DNA from: Hoylesella buccalis ATCC 35310
GTDB lineage: Bacteria; Bacteroidota; Bacteroidia; Bacteroidales; Bacteroidaceae
Assembly: GCF_025151385.1 (NCBI RefSeq)
Contig: NZ_CP102287.1
Coordinates: 2,976,001-3,040,000 of the forward strand
Length of the DNA: 64,000 nucleotides
Direction of reading: 5' to 3'
Below the pieces are notes generated by a model. That model ran no database searches. It was not told the DNA's origin and saw only the letters and a list, made by a program, of their open reading frames with translations. A program made the position numbers and the translations under genes. Numbering within the stretch: the stretch's first letter is position 1; every line of letters starts with the position of its first letter. This document shows positions 26,897 through 34,858 of the stretch, piece after piece.

Positions 26897-26914
26897 GGAT
26901 GAATGGAATTTAAT

Positions 26915-26953
26915 GCCTCACCCCCTGCCCCTCTCCAAAAGAGAGGGGAGTGG
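26915..26953 (+). repeat. Solo copy of the GC-rich 38-base palindromic terminus
   Basis: Reads GCCTCACCCCCTG, then CCCCTCTCC-AAAA-GAGAGGGG and AGTGG. This is the same plan as the four termini at 45243, 45391, 46499 and 47104 (GCCTCTCCCCC, linker, C-rich arm, AAAA, G-rich arm, AGT). It lies in the frr-rsgA gap, 19 bases before the rsgA start, with no partner copy nearby. It could fold as a strong hairpin in the rsgA leader. Confidence 0.8.
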
Positions 26954-27061
26954 ATAGACTCTTATATGGTTGGATAGTCTTGCGACTTTCTCTTTTATCA
27001 TTCTTCACAAAAGAGTTGGAATTTTGAGCGACGAGTAGTTTGTGACTCAATAAACTGAACA

Positions 27062-27125
27062 ACTTACAAACTCATATACTCACAAACTTATAAACTCATC
27101 AACTCATGAACTTACAAACTCATCA
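27062..27125 (+). repeat. 16-base tandem repeat, four units
   Basis: Units start at 27062, 27078, 27094 and 27110. Each is a variant of ACTYAYMAACTYATNA, for example ACTTACAAACTCATAT and ACTTACAAACTCATCA. It lies between frr and rsgA, next to the solo GC-rich repeat. No coding potential. Confidence 0.85.
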
Positions 27126-27136
27126 AATCAAATTCC

Positions 27137-27697
27137 CTACACCGTCATAATTTCTTTTGTCTTGTCTTCCAGCAGACTGTCTACCTGCTTGATGAACTTG
27201 TCGTGAATCTTTTGCAACTCGTTCTCAGCGTCCTTTCCCGCATCTTCAGACAGTCCGTCTTTAATGGCTTTCTTGAGTTTGTCTTTAATTTCAGAGCGCA
27301 CGTTGCGCACTTCAATCTTCGATTTTTCACCAATCTTGTTGCACTGTTTCACCAAATCACGACGACGTTCCTCGGTAGGTTGGGGGATACCCAGACGGAT
27401 AATCTCGCCATTGTTCTCTGGTGTGATGCCCACGTCAGAATCCATGATGGCCTTTTCGATGTCCCGGATAGCCTTTTTGTCCCACGGTTTGATGGCGATG
27501 GTGCGCGCATCAGGTACAGAGACATTGGCAACTTGGTTGAGAGGAACCATGGATCCGTACGAACTGACCATCACTCCGTCCAAGATAGCTACGTTTGCGC
27601 GTCCCGCACGAATGCGGTTCAATTGCTCTTCTAAAAATGTGGTAGCCATCTGCATGCGCTCTTCGGCGCTTTGTAATGTAGATTTTACGTCAATCAT
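27137..27697 (-). CDS. frr: Ribosome recycling factor
   Basis: Protein of 186 aa that splits the post-termination ribosome together with EF-G. I start it at 27697 (MIDVKSTLQSAEERMQMA), not the upstream ATG at 27730, because that gives the normal family length and lies downstream of the promoter (27728-27758). The family core is clear: FLEEQLNRIRAGRANVAILDGVMVSSYG near residues 24-52, then VPDARTIAIKPWDK and the RRDLVKQCNKIGEKSKIEVRNVRSE helix. Essential gene; expected to be intact and expressed. Confidence 0.97.
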   Translation of the reverse strand: MIDVKSTLQSAEERMQMATTFLEEQLNRIRAGRANVAILDGVMVSSYGSMVPLNQVANVSVPDARTIAIKPWDKKAIRDIEKAIMDSDVGITPENNGEIIRLGIPQPTEERRRDLVKQCNKIGEKSKIEVRNVRSEIKDKLKKAIKDGLSEDAGKDAENELQKIHDKFIKQVDSLLEDKTKEIMTV

Positions 27698-27727
27698 ATC
27701 TTTTCTTGCATTAGAGTTAGTATTGTA

Positions 27728-27758
27728 CAAAAATACGCAATTACCAGGAAATAAGCAA
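27728..27758 (-). promoter_or_regulatory. Promoter of frr
   Basis: Minus strand: TTG (27758-27756), 20-base spacer, TATTTTTG (27735-27728). The predicted transcript begins near 27721, between the two candidate start codons, so it fixes the frr start at 27697. Confidence 0.72.
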
Positions 27759-27869
27759 CTGTTTGCTGGAAATTGTTTTACGTTATGGGGCCGGAGAGGT
27801 GTGGTGTTGTTGGTTTTTCTTCAACCCGTAGAACTGCGTTTTATCCCTGTTTGAAGGTTTTTTGGCTCA

Positions 27870-28682
27870 TCATGATTCTTGTTGCTGGATGCGCTTCAGC
27901 TCGGCTTCCACCTGGTTTGTCAACGCAACAAACTGTGCTACGGACAACTGTTCGGGCCGCTTGGTCATCAGTTCACCTGCATAGAATTCGGCGGACGCAT
28001 CCTCACCTGGGAACAGCTGTCGTAGGCTTACCCGCAACATCTTGCGCCGTTGGTTGAAAACTGTTTTGACAACTCGCTTGAAGAACATTTCGTCACAACC
28101 CAGATTGTGCACCTCGTTTCGCGTCATGCGTATAACCGCACTCTTTACTTTGGGTGGCGGGTTGAACACATGTTCGTCTACGGTGAACAGATATTCCACA
28201 TGATACCAAGCTTGTATCAAGACCGACAGGATGCCATACGCCTTGTTGCCTGGTTCAGAAGCGATGCGTTGTGCCACTTCGCGCTGTATCATGCCGGTGC
28301 AGCAGGGGATGAGATCTTTGTAGTCGAGCATCTTAAAAAAGATTTGCGAGGAGATGTCATACGGATAGTTGCCCGTCAAGACAAACTGCCGGCCGTCGAA
28401 TACCTGTTGAAGGTCCATACGCAGGAAATCCTGTCCGATAATGTTGTCACGCAGTTTGGGAAAGTTCTCCCTAAGAAAAGCCACCGACTCGCGGTCTATC
28501 TCTACCGCTTTTACTTCTCGAGACTTCTCAACAAGATATTGTGTCAGCACGCCCATGCCGGGGCCTATCTCCAAGATTGGGATGTCGGGGCATGCGTCCA
28601 CGGTGTCGGCAATGCGCTTGGCAATGCTCAAATCGGTCAGGAAGTGCTGTCCTAAGTTCTTTTTTGGTTTTACTATCTTCAT
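27870..28682 (-). CDS. rsmA: 16S rRNA dimethyladenosine transferase RsmA (KsgA)
   Basis: Cytoplasmic methyltransferase of 270 aa that dimethylates two adjacent adenosines near the 3' end of 16S rRNA. Motifs: KKNLGQHFL (8-15), SAM-binding EIGPGMGVLT (38-47), acidic EIDRE near 62, and catalytic NYPY (105-108), the N-[LYI]-P-[YF] signature. It is the third minus-strand ribosome gene in a row (rsgA, frr, rsmA), but a 172-base gap and frr's own promoter suggest separate transcription. Confidence 0.96.
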   Translation of the reverse strand: MKIVKPKKNLGQHFLTDLSIAKRIADTVDACPDIPILEIGPGMGVLTQYLVEKSREVKAVEIDRESVAFLRENFPKLRDNIIGQDFLRMDLQQVFDGRQFVLTGNYPYDISSQIFFKMLDYKDLIPCCTGMIQREVAQRIASEPGNKAYGILSVLIQAWYHVEYLFTVDEHVFNPPPKVKSAVIRMTRNEVHNLGCDEMFFKRVVKTVFNQRRKMLRVSLRQLFPGEDASAEFYAGELMTKRPEQLSVAQFVALTNQVEAELKRIQQQES

Positions 28683-28761
28683 AGGTCAGTTGTTTTCAGT
28701 AGGCAGGTATGGCGCTACAACTCTCTGCGTTTGAACCGTCATGCATGTCTCTTTAGTAGGA

Positions 28762-28769
28762 CAAAGATA
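28762..28769 (-). promoter_or_regulatory. -7 box of rsmA
   Basis: Minus-strand TATCTTTG, about 80 bases before the rsmA start. No clear -33 partner. Confidence 0.45.
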
Positions 28770-29015
28770 GATATTAAAAATGAATTATATAGGTGCGACC
28801 GTGAAAATATCACCCAAAAGAACAAAACCCCCGTTAGTCGTATTGGTTCACTCACAGGGGAATAGCTATGATTGTTTGTTGTCTTCTTTGTTTTGTGCTA
28901 TATCAAATATTAACTATTTTTTTACAAAAGTACAGCCCATTCCTGTTATTTTTTAGCTATATTTGCAAACAGTTAAATTTTTAATAACTCAAAATTCTTT
29001 AGGTAATTTTTTCGG
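28770..29015 (+). promoter_or_regulatory. Upstream region of the 3-keto-glycoside operon with -7 box
   Basis: A -7 box, TATATTTG (28958-28965), lies 51 bases before the first ATG at 29016; its -33 is poorly matched. The rest of the stretch holds no gene. A weak inverted repeat, CCCCC near 28828 and GGGG near 28856, is the only other structure. Confidence 0.45.
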
Positions 29016-30092
29016 ATGAAAATAAAAGTCGCGATTATCGGGTTCGGTCGAATGGGAAGGTTCTACCTCCAGGAGTTTCAAAAGAGCACCCGGTATGACG
29101 TAGTATATATTTGTGATATTAATGAAGGCTGCTGTAAATTGGCGCGTGAATTGTCTCCAAGCTCAAAAGTTATCACCAACAGCGATGTGGTTTTCGATGA
29201 CCCTAACGTACAGCTGGTCGTTTTAAGCGCATTTGCGAGTGATCGTAGAGATCGTATTGCCTTAGCTGTCGCCAAGGGAAAACATATCATTGCCGAAAAG
29301 CCTATTGCTGACACTGTAGAAGCAGAAGAAGCCTGTGTGCAGATGACAGAAAACTACGATGGCATCTGTACGGTGAACATGTACTTGCGTAATTCATGGT
29401 ATCACAGCGAGTTGAAGGATATCGTGGGTAGCGGTGAATTAGGTGATTTGGCTATTCTCCGTATTTGTCACATGACGCCAGGCTTGGCTCCGGGTGAAGG
29501 GCATGAGTCGGAAGGACCGTGCTTTCACGACTGTGGTATGCACTATGTGGACGTGGCGCGATGGTATGCTGGCAGCGAATTCAAGACCTATCATGCCCAA
29601 GGCATTCGAATGTGGGATTACAAGGATCCTTGGTGGTTGCAGGTACATGGTACCTTTGAAAACGGCATCGTGTTTGACATCACGCAAGGTTTTGTCTACG
29701 GACAGCTTTCGAAGGATCAGACACACAATTCTTATATAGACATTATTGGAACTAAAGGTATTGCTCATATGACGCACGACTTCCAAACAGCAGTTGTTGA
29801 CGTGCGAGGTGTGAACGAAACACTGCATATTGAAAAACCTTTTGGTGGTAAGAATATTGATGTGCTCATTGAGCGCATGGCCAACTCGATAGAAACAGGG
29901 GTGCGTGACTCGCATCTACCCACCTTCAAAGATTCGGCCATCGCATCCAAATTCGCATGGAATTGTCTGGACGATGCGGCCAAACACGACCTTCCAGCCA
30001 TCGGAAATTTAGAAACATTGGAACAAATCAGGTACCGCAGAAGGCACATGACCGATGGATATGGACTACTACCTAATAACTCAGAAGTTTAA
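29016..30092 (+). CDS. Gfo/Idh/MocA family oxidoreductase (cytoplasmic)
   Basis: NAD(P)-dependent sugar dehydrogenase of 358 aa without a signal peptide. Rossmann motif GFGRMG (9-14) in KVAIIGFGRMGRFY, cofactor-binding EKPIAD near 95, and the C-terminal alpha/beta domain with HDCGMHYVDVARWYAG near 172. It resembles inositol 2-dehydrogenase and 3-keto-sugar dehydrogenases. It opens a five-gene operon with a second, exported Gfo/Idh/MocA enzyme, two DUF1080 proteins and a TIM-barrel protein. In that context it probably oxidises or reduces C3 of a sugar inside the cell. The exact substrate is unknown. Confidence 0.88.
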   Translation: MKIKVAIIGFGRMGRFYLQEFQKSTRYDVVYICDINEGCCKLARELSPSSKVITNSDVVFDDPNVQLVVLSAFASDRRDRIALAVAKGKHIIAEKPIADTVEAEEACVQMTENYDGICTVNMYLRNSWYHSELKDIVGSGELGDLAILRICHMTPGLAPGEGHESEGPCFHDCGMHYVDVARWYAGSEFKTYHAQGIRMWDYKDPWWLQVHGTFENGIVFDITQGFVYGQLSKDQTHNSYIDIIGTKGIAHMTHDFQTAVVDVRGVNETLHIEKPFGGKNIDVLIERMANSIETGVRDSHLPTFKDSAIASKFAWNCLDDAAKHDLPAIGNLETLEQIRYRRRHMTDGYGLLPNNSEV

Positions 30093-30134
30093 TCAACGTA
30101 AATTGTATATCTATATTAACCAAACTAAACAATT

Positions 30135-31619
30135 ATGGCAGACATTTCAAGAAGAGACTTCCTTAAGAGAGGAAGCGCCGCATTGGCGGGAATGATTGTG
30201 GCTCCAAACATCGTACCTAACACGGTGTTGGGTAAGGCACGCGGAAAAAAATCACCAAGTGACAAACTGAATATCCTCGGTGTTGGTATCGGAGGACGTG
30301 GTGCCGCTGACCTCAGTGCCATGGAAACAGAGAACATCATTGGCCTTTGTGATGTTGACTGGAAGTATGCTAAGCATGTCTTTGACAAGTATCCTAAGGC
30401 AAAGCGCTACAACGATTATCGTAAGATGTTCGACGAGATGCTTAAAAGTGCAGATGCTGTGATGTGTGCAACGGCTGACCATACACACGCCATTATTTGC
30501 GCCGATGCCATTACAGCAGGCAAACACGTGTATGTGGAGAAGCCAATGACACTCTATCCTTACGAATCGCGCTTGCTGGCTGCGCTTGCAAAGAAATATA
30601 AGGTGGCAACCCAGATGGGTAACCAAGGTGCTTCCAGTAGTGGTGCCCGTCAGGCATTGAATTGGCTTTGGAACGGTGAAATTGGTGAGGTAAGGCGCAT
30701 TGAGGCCTTTACAAACCGTCCTATCTGGCCACAAGGCATGCCAACTCCTACAGAGAAGATGGCTATTCCTTCGACCATGAACTGGGATGCCTTTATCGGT
30801 CCGGCAAAATACCGTGATTTCAATGCAGCCTATACACCATGGAACTTCCGTGGATGGTGGGACTTTGGATCAGGTGCATTAGGTGATATGGCTAACCATA
30901 TCCTGCAGGTTGCCTTCAAGGGGTTGAACCTTGGCGCCCCTGCTGAATTGATTGGCAGCTCAACCATGTTGATGACCGACTCTTGTCCGTCTGCAGAAAA
31001 GATTACATATCGTTTTGCTGCTCGTGACAATATGCCTAAATTGTCTCTCCCAGAGGTTGAGTTGGCATGGTATGATGGTGGTTTGATTCCACAATATCCT
31101 GATGGAATGCCTCAAGGAAAGAAGCTGAAGACAGACGGTTGCTGTATCTTCTACGGTTCTAAAGATACGTTGGTTGCAGAGTGTTACGGCTATGAACCTT
31201 ACTTGTTGTCTGGCAGAAAGCCGGTCGTACCCGAACTAAACCGCATCGTTAAGAACGATAATCACCAGCAAGACTGGATTAGAGCTTGTAAAGAAAGTCC
31301 AGAGAACCGTATTCCTAGCGAGTCAGATTTCAAGTTTGCGGCTCCTATGAACGAAGCGATTGTCTTGGGTTGCGCTGCTGTTCGTCTGCAAGATCTTGGC
31401 CAGTGGCTGAAGTATGATGCAAGGAACATGCGCTTCACCAATATCCCGGCAAATGCAACTTTGCGTAGTGTCATTGAGGATAAGTTTGAAATTCATGACG
31501 GTCATCCTACATTCGACCGTACATACACCAAACCGGTTAATGCTAATGAATGGGCAGAGCGCCTCATCAAACCAGTATATCGCCAGGGTTGGAAACTTCC
31601 TGAAATGCCTAACGTATAA
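30135..31619 (+). CDS. Tat-exported Gfo/Idh/MocA family oxidoreductase
   Basis: Sugar oxidoreductase of 494 aa with a twin-arginine signal S-R6-R7-D-F-L-K followed by a hydrophobic stretch (AALAGMIVAP), so it folds with its cofactor in the cytoplasm and is exported. The Rossmann region has NILGVGIGGRGAADL near 46-60 and the EKPMTLYPYE motif near 135. The C-terminal part carries the extended bacterial-type dehydrogenase domain (WNFRGWWDFGSGALGDMANHI near 238). Such periplasmic enzymes oxidise glycosides at C3, which prepares them for the DUF1080 proteins encoded next. The role in this cluster is inferred from that partnership. Confidence 0.88.
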   Translation: MADISRRDFLKRGSAALAGMIVAPNIVPNTVLGKARGKKSPSDKLNILGVGIGGRGAADLSAMETENIIGLCDVDWKYAKHVFDKYPKAKRYNDYRKMFDEMLKSADAVMCATADHTHAIICADAITAGKHVYVEKPMTLYPYESRLLAALAKKYKVATQMGNQGASSSGARQALNWLWNGEIGEVRRIEAFTNRPIWPQGMPTPTEKMAIPSTMNWDAFIGPAKYRDFNAAYTPWNFRGWWDFGSGALGDMANHILQVAFKGLNLGAPAELIGSSTMLMTDSCPSAEKITYRFAARDNMPKLSLPEVELAWYDGGLIPQYPDGMPQGKKLKTDGCCIFYGSKDTLVAECYGYEPYLLSGRKPVVPELNRIVKNDNHQQDWIRACKESPENRIPSESDFKFAAPMNEAIVLGCAAVRLQDLGQWLKYDARNMRFTNIPANATLRSVIEDKFEIHDGHPTFDRTYTKPVNANEWAERLIKPVYRQGWKLPEMPNV

Positions 31620-31636
31620 AAGAAACAGAATCAAAC

Positions 31637-32479
31637 ATGAAACATTTGTTATGTATTGTTGCATGTTGCTTTTTGGTGTTGAACGCTTCGGCGGCAACAC
31701 CAAAATCAAACTATGCCAACAAAGGAGCGGTTACATTGTATTTCTCACAAGGCTTTCAAGGCCCCGAGAAGTGGGAAAAGCATACTTTCAAGGTCGATAA
31801 AAAAGGCTTTATCAACATCTTTGACGGCAAAACGTTGAGGGGTTGGCGTGGCTATGGCAAGACATACGTGCCTTCACGCTGGGTTGTTGATAATGGTGCC
31901 ATTCACTTTATCGGCAACGAGAGTCCAGAGTCTAAAGGCAAAGAAGGTGGCGACTTGGTGTTTGCACACAAGTTCAAGAACTTTGAGTTGGACATGGAAT
32001 GGAAGGTTGGAAAGGGAGCTAACTCTGGAATTTTCTACTTGGCACAAGAAACTGTCAATGAGAAGGGTGAGTTGCAACCTATCTATATCTCCTGTCCCGA
32101 GTGCCAAGTTCTCGATAATGAGAACCATCCAGACGCAAAATTGGGCGTAGATGGCAATCGCAAATCTTCATCGCTTTACGACATGATTCCTGCTAAACCA
32201 CAGAATGCCAAACCTTATGGACAGTGGAACCATGTAAAAATCCGTGTATTGAACGGTACAGTTACGCATTTCCAAAACGGCGTTCAGGTGTTACAGTACA
32301 AATTGTGGACACCCGAATGGACCGAACTCTTGCAGAAGAGCAAGTTTAGTGAGAAGGCATGGCCCATTGCTTTCAGGTTCCTCAACGACTGTGGAGGTGC
32401 TAACCGTGAAGGATTGATTGGCATACAAGACCACGGAAACGATGTTTGGTTCCGTAACATTCGTGTGAAAGAATTATAA
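31637..32479 (+). CDS. DUF1080 / 3-keto-disaccharide hydrolase domain protein, periplasmic
   Basis: Exported protein of 280 aa with an ordinary signal peptide (ending LVLNASAA, about residue 19). From about residue 52 it is one DUF1080 domain, a concanavalin-like sandwich: FINIFDGKTLRGWRGYG, then GAIHFIG, GDLVFAHKFKNFELDMEWKVGKGANSGIFYLAQE near 105-140, and LYDMIPAKPQNAKPYGQWNHVKI near 180. DUF1080 proteins cut glycosides that carry a 3-keto group. It is about half identical by eye to the next gene product, so the pair arose by duplication. The 17-base gap to the upstream gene supports one operon. Confidence 0.88.
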   Translation: MKHLLCIVACCFLVLNASAATPKSNYANKGAVTLYFSQGFQGPEKWEKHTFKVDKKGFINIFDGKTLRGWRGYGKTYVPSRWVVDNGAIHFIGNESPESKGKEGGDLVFAHKFKNFELDMEWKVGKGANSGIFYLAQETVNEKGELQPIYISCPECQVLDNENHPDAKLGVDGNRKSSSLYDMIPAKPQNAKPYGQWNHVKIRVLNGTVTHFQNGVQVLQYKLWTPEWTELLQKSKFSEKAWPIAFRFLNDCGGANREGLIGIQDHGNDVWFRNIRVKEL

Positions 32480-32498
32480 TAACCAATTAAAATACAGA

Positions 32499-33386
32499 AT
32501 GATGAAATACACATTATCAACATTAGCAATAGCTTCTTTGCTATTCATATCTTGTGGAAATAATAAAAAGTGTAATTGTGAATGTAAGCAATGCTGTGGC
32601 AAAGCCGATTCCACGGCTGTCGCTGCCGGTGCTTTAGACTTTCAAGTAGCTGACAAGCAGAACGTCGATTTGAGTAAATATCCTGTAGACAAGGATGGTT
32701 TTATCACGCTGTTCGATGGTAAAACTTTAAATGGATGGCGCGGATATGGCAAGGATACGGCTCCTGCAAGCTGGAATGTAGAAGACGGTGCTATCCACTT
32801 GGTGGGTTCAGGCACAGGTGAAGCTCAGATGGAAGGTGGAGGAGACCTCATCTTCGCACATAAGTTTAAGAACTTTGAATTTGAGTTTGAATACAAAATA
32901 TCAAAGGGTGGTAACTCTGGCGTATTCTATTTGGCACAAGAAGTTACGACGAATGTTGACGGCAAGGACGAATATCTTCCTATCTGGCAGTCAGCTTCAG
33001 AGTATCAAGTACTTGACAATGCCAACCACGAAGATGCCAAACTTGGTGTCGATGGCAACCGTCAGTCGGCTTCCTTGTACGACATGATTCCTGCAAAACC
33101 ACAGAATGCAAAACCATTTGGTGAGTGGAATAAGGGTAAAATCACTGTCTTCAAGGGTACAGTCATCCACGCTCAGAATGGAGAAAACGTAGTGGAATAC
33201 CACTTGTGGACACCAAAATGGAACGAAATGTTGAAGAACAGCAAGTTCAAAGAGGATGGTGAATTCCCCATTGCTTACAAGCTATTGAAGAATATGGGTG
33301 GTGACAAGCATGAAGGTTATATCGGGTTCCAAGACCACGGAGACGATGTTTGGTATCGTAATGTACGCATTAAAATTACAGACTAA
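32499..33386 (+). CDS. DUF1080 / 3-keto-disaccharide hydrolase domain lipoprotein with Cys-rich N-terminus
   Basis: Second DUF1080 protein, 295 aa (or one fewer if the next ATG is used). The lipobox ends LLFISC (Cys about 19). The mature N-terminus is unusually rich in cysteine: C-GNNKK-C-N-C-E-C-KQ-CC-G. The DUF1080 domain then follows in the same order as in the upstream paralogue (FITLFDGKTLNGWRGYG; GGDLIFAHKFKNFEFEFEYKIS; SLYDMIPAKPQNAKPFGEWNKGK). The cysteines after the lipidated one could bind metal or form disulphides; I know of no such motif in this family. The first paralogue is probably periplasmic and this one membrane-anchored. Confidence 0.88.
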   Translation: MMKYTLSTLAIASLLFISCGNNKKCNCECKQCCGKADSTAVAAGALDFQVADKQNVDLSKYPVDKDGFITLFDGKTLNGWRGYGKDTAPASWNVEDGAIHLVGSGTGEAQMEGGGDLIFAHKFKNFEFEFEYKISKGGNSGVFYLAQEVTTNVDGKDEYLPIWQSASEYQVLDNANHEDAKLGVDGNRQSASLYDMIPAKPQNAKPFGEWNKGKITVFKGTVIHAQNGENVVEYHLWTPKWNEMLKNSKFKEDGEFPIAYKLLKNMGGDKHEGYIGFQDHGDDVWYRNVRIKITD

Positions 33387-33398
33387 ATCAAGAGCGAC

Positions 33399-34322
33399 AT
33401 GAAAAACAAGTTAGTTTTATCGCTCATTGCCTTGATGCTCCTCGGCAGTACCACCACTTTCGCACAACGTCGTGGCCGAATGCAGCGTCGAGTGTTGCCT
33501 CAGAAAGAAATGGCTTTACAGCTTTATTCCATTCGTGAGGTACTCGGTGACGCCGCTAAGTATGCCAAAAACCATGTTGACGTATTCAAACGTCTTAAGG
33601 CTATGGGTTATACAGGCGTTGAAGCAGCTAACTATGGCGATGGTAAGTTCTATGGTGTGTCTCCCGAACAATATCGCAGAGATGTTGAGGCAGCAGGACT
33701 TAAGCCCATTTCTTCGCATGCTACTCGTGCATTGAGTGACCAAGAATTGAAGAATCATGATTTCAAAGCAGCGCTGAAGTGGTGGGACGAGGCAATCAAA
33801 GCCCATAAGGCTGCGGGCATGAAGTATATCGTAACACCTTGGGCTTCTGTTCCAAAAACACTCAAAGATGCTCAGACACTTTGTGATTATCACAACGAAA
33901 TTGGTAAAAAGTGTAGGGCGGCAGGACTTCTTTATGGTTATCACAGCCATTCACACGAGTTCACCAAGGTGGAAGGACAGAACTGGTACGAGTACTTTGT
34001 GAGCCACACCAACCCCGAATATGTGTTCTTCCAAATGGACGTGTATTGGGCTATGATGGCGCAGCAAAGTCCTACGGAGTGGTTCCGAAAACATCCAGGA
34101 CGTTTTAAGATGCTCCACATCAAAGACAAGTATGTACTCGGAGAGAGTGGCATGGTAGGCTTTGACGGTATCTTTAAATACGCAGACAAGGCCGGTTTAC
34201 AAAATTTCGTTGTCGAAATGGAAGGAACAGAGGGCGGAATGAATATCATGGAAGGTGTCAGACTTTGCGCTCGATACATTCAAAAAGCCCCATTCGTCAA
34301 GAGAACTTATACAAAGCAATAA
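33399..34322 (+). CDS. Periplasmic sugar isomerase/epimerase-like TIM-barrel protein
   Basis: Exported AP-endonuclease-2/xylose-isomerase-like TIM barrel of 307 aa with a signal peptide (ending GSTTTFAQ, about residue 22). Visible features: MALQLYSIREVLG near 39, MGYTGVEAANYG near 70, YHSHSHEF near 185 (metal-binding His cluster), FQMDVYWAMMA near 210, KMLHIKD near 237, and VEMEGTEGG near 270. These match the metal-ligand pattern of IolE/IolI-like proteins. As the last gene of the 3-keto-glycoside operon it probably acts on the 3-keto sugar or the enone released by the DUF1080 proteins, as a hydratase or isomerase. Confidence 0.85.
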   Translation: MKNKLVLSLIALMLLGSTTTFAQRRGRMQRRVLPQKEMALQLYSIREVLGDAAKYAKNHVDVFKRLKAMGYTGVEAANYGDGKFYGVSPEQYRRDVEAAGLKPISSHATRALSDQELKNHDFKAALKWWDEAIKAHKAAGMKYIVTPWASVPKTLKDAQTLCDYHNEIGKKCRAAGLLYGYHSHSHEFTKVEGQNWYEYFVSHTNPEYVFFQMDVYWAMMAQQSPTEWFRKHPGRFKMLHIKDKYVLGESGMVGFDGIFKYADKAGLQNFVVEMEGTEGGMNIMEGVRLCARYIQKAPFVKRTYTKQ

Positions 34323-34344
34323 CCAAATTGGTTATGTATTCAAT

Positions 34345-34382
34345 AAAATCCCGGATCCGATGGAGAATCCGGGATTTTATTT
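34345..34382 (+). terminator. Terminator of the 3-keto-glycoside operon
   Basis: Perfect 12-base stem AAAATCCCGGAT (34345-34356) with ATCCGGGATTTT (34367-34378), then TATTTTTAT. The U-tract runs straight into the -7 box of the next gene. Confidence 0.9.
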
Positions 34383-34383
34383 T

Positions 34384-34391
34384 TATCTTTG
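34384..34391 (+). promoter_or_regulatory. -7 box of the small lipoprotein gene, fused to the preceding terminator
   Basis: TATCTTTG begins 6 bases after the terminator stem. The -33 position falls inside the hairpin's right arm, so termination of the upstream operon and initiation of this gene share DNA. Confidence 0.6.
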
Positions 34392-34447
34392 CGTTTGTAC
34401 TTGTTTGCGGGTGCTGAAACATGTTCTATCCTGCACATTCTTATCAA

Positions 34448-34858
34448 ATGAAAAAACTATTACTCTTTTTTCCCATCTTCCTATTCATCTTAGGATTCTC
34501 CACTTCTTGCAAGTTTGCGCCTTCACAAGAGTTGGGCGACACTGTTGCAGCCGAGGTTTTTGAACCAATCGACACAACCGTTTTGAAGCAACAGCAAAAA
34601 GAAAAAATGTCGAAAGCAAAAGACAGTGTGGACATCTTCATCATCGGTGAAGGCTCAACCCGTGACAAACTACAACTCATCTCTTATCCTTCGCAACGCG
34701 ACACCATGTTCTTTGGCAAGAAACGGCCTTTGAAGGTAATGGGTAGTGCAGACTATGGGCGCGTGGTTCGCATTGTTTTTGTGATGGGAAAAGACAGTAC
34801 AAAACTTGTTAAGCAGGTAGAAGAAATCAAGATGGATACTGCTGTTGCGGCTCCATGA
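34448..34858 (+). CDS. Small hypothetical lipoprotein
   Basis: Lipoprotein of 136 aa starting at 34448 (MKKLLLFFPIFLFILGF), because that ATG opens directly into the signal peptide; lipobox FSTSC (Cys 21). A Lys/Gln-rich helix (about 45-60) is followed by a compact beta-rich domain (DIFIIGEGSTRDKLQLIS ... RVVRIVFVMGKDS). I do not recognise a family. Monocistronic. Its stop codon TGA (34856-34858) is immediately followed by the complement of the mutY stop on the other strand. Confidence 0.75.
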   Translation: MKKLLLFFPIFLFILGFSTSCKFAPSQELGDTVAAEVFEPIDTTVLKQQQKEKMSKAKDSVDIFIIGEGSTRDKLQLISYPSQRDTMFFGKKRPLKVMGSADYGRVVRIVFVMGKDSTKLVKQVEEIKMDTAVAAP

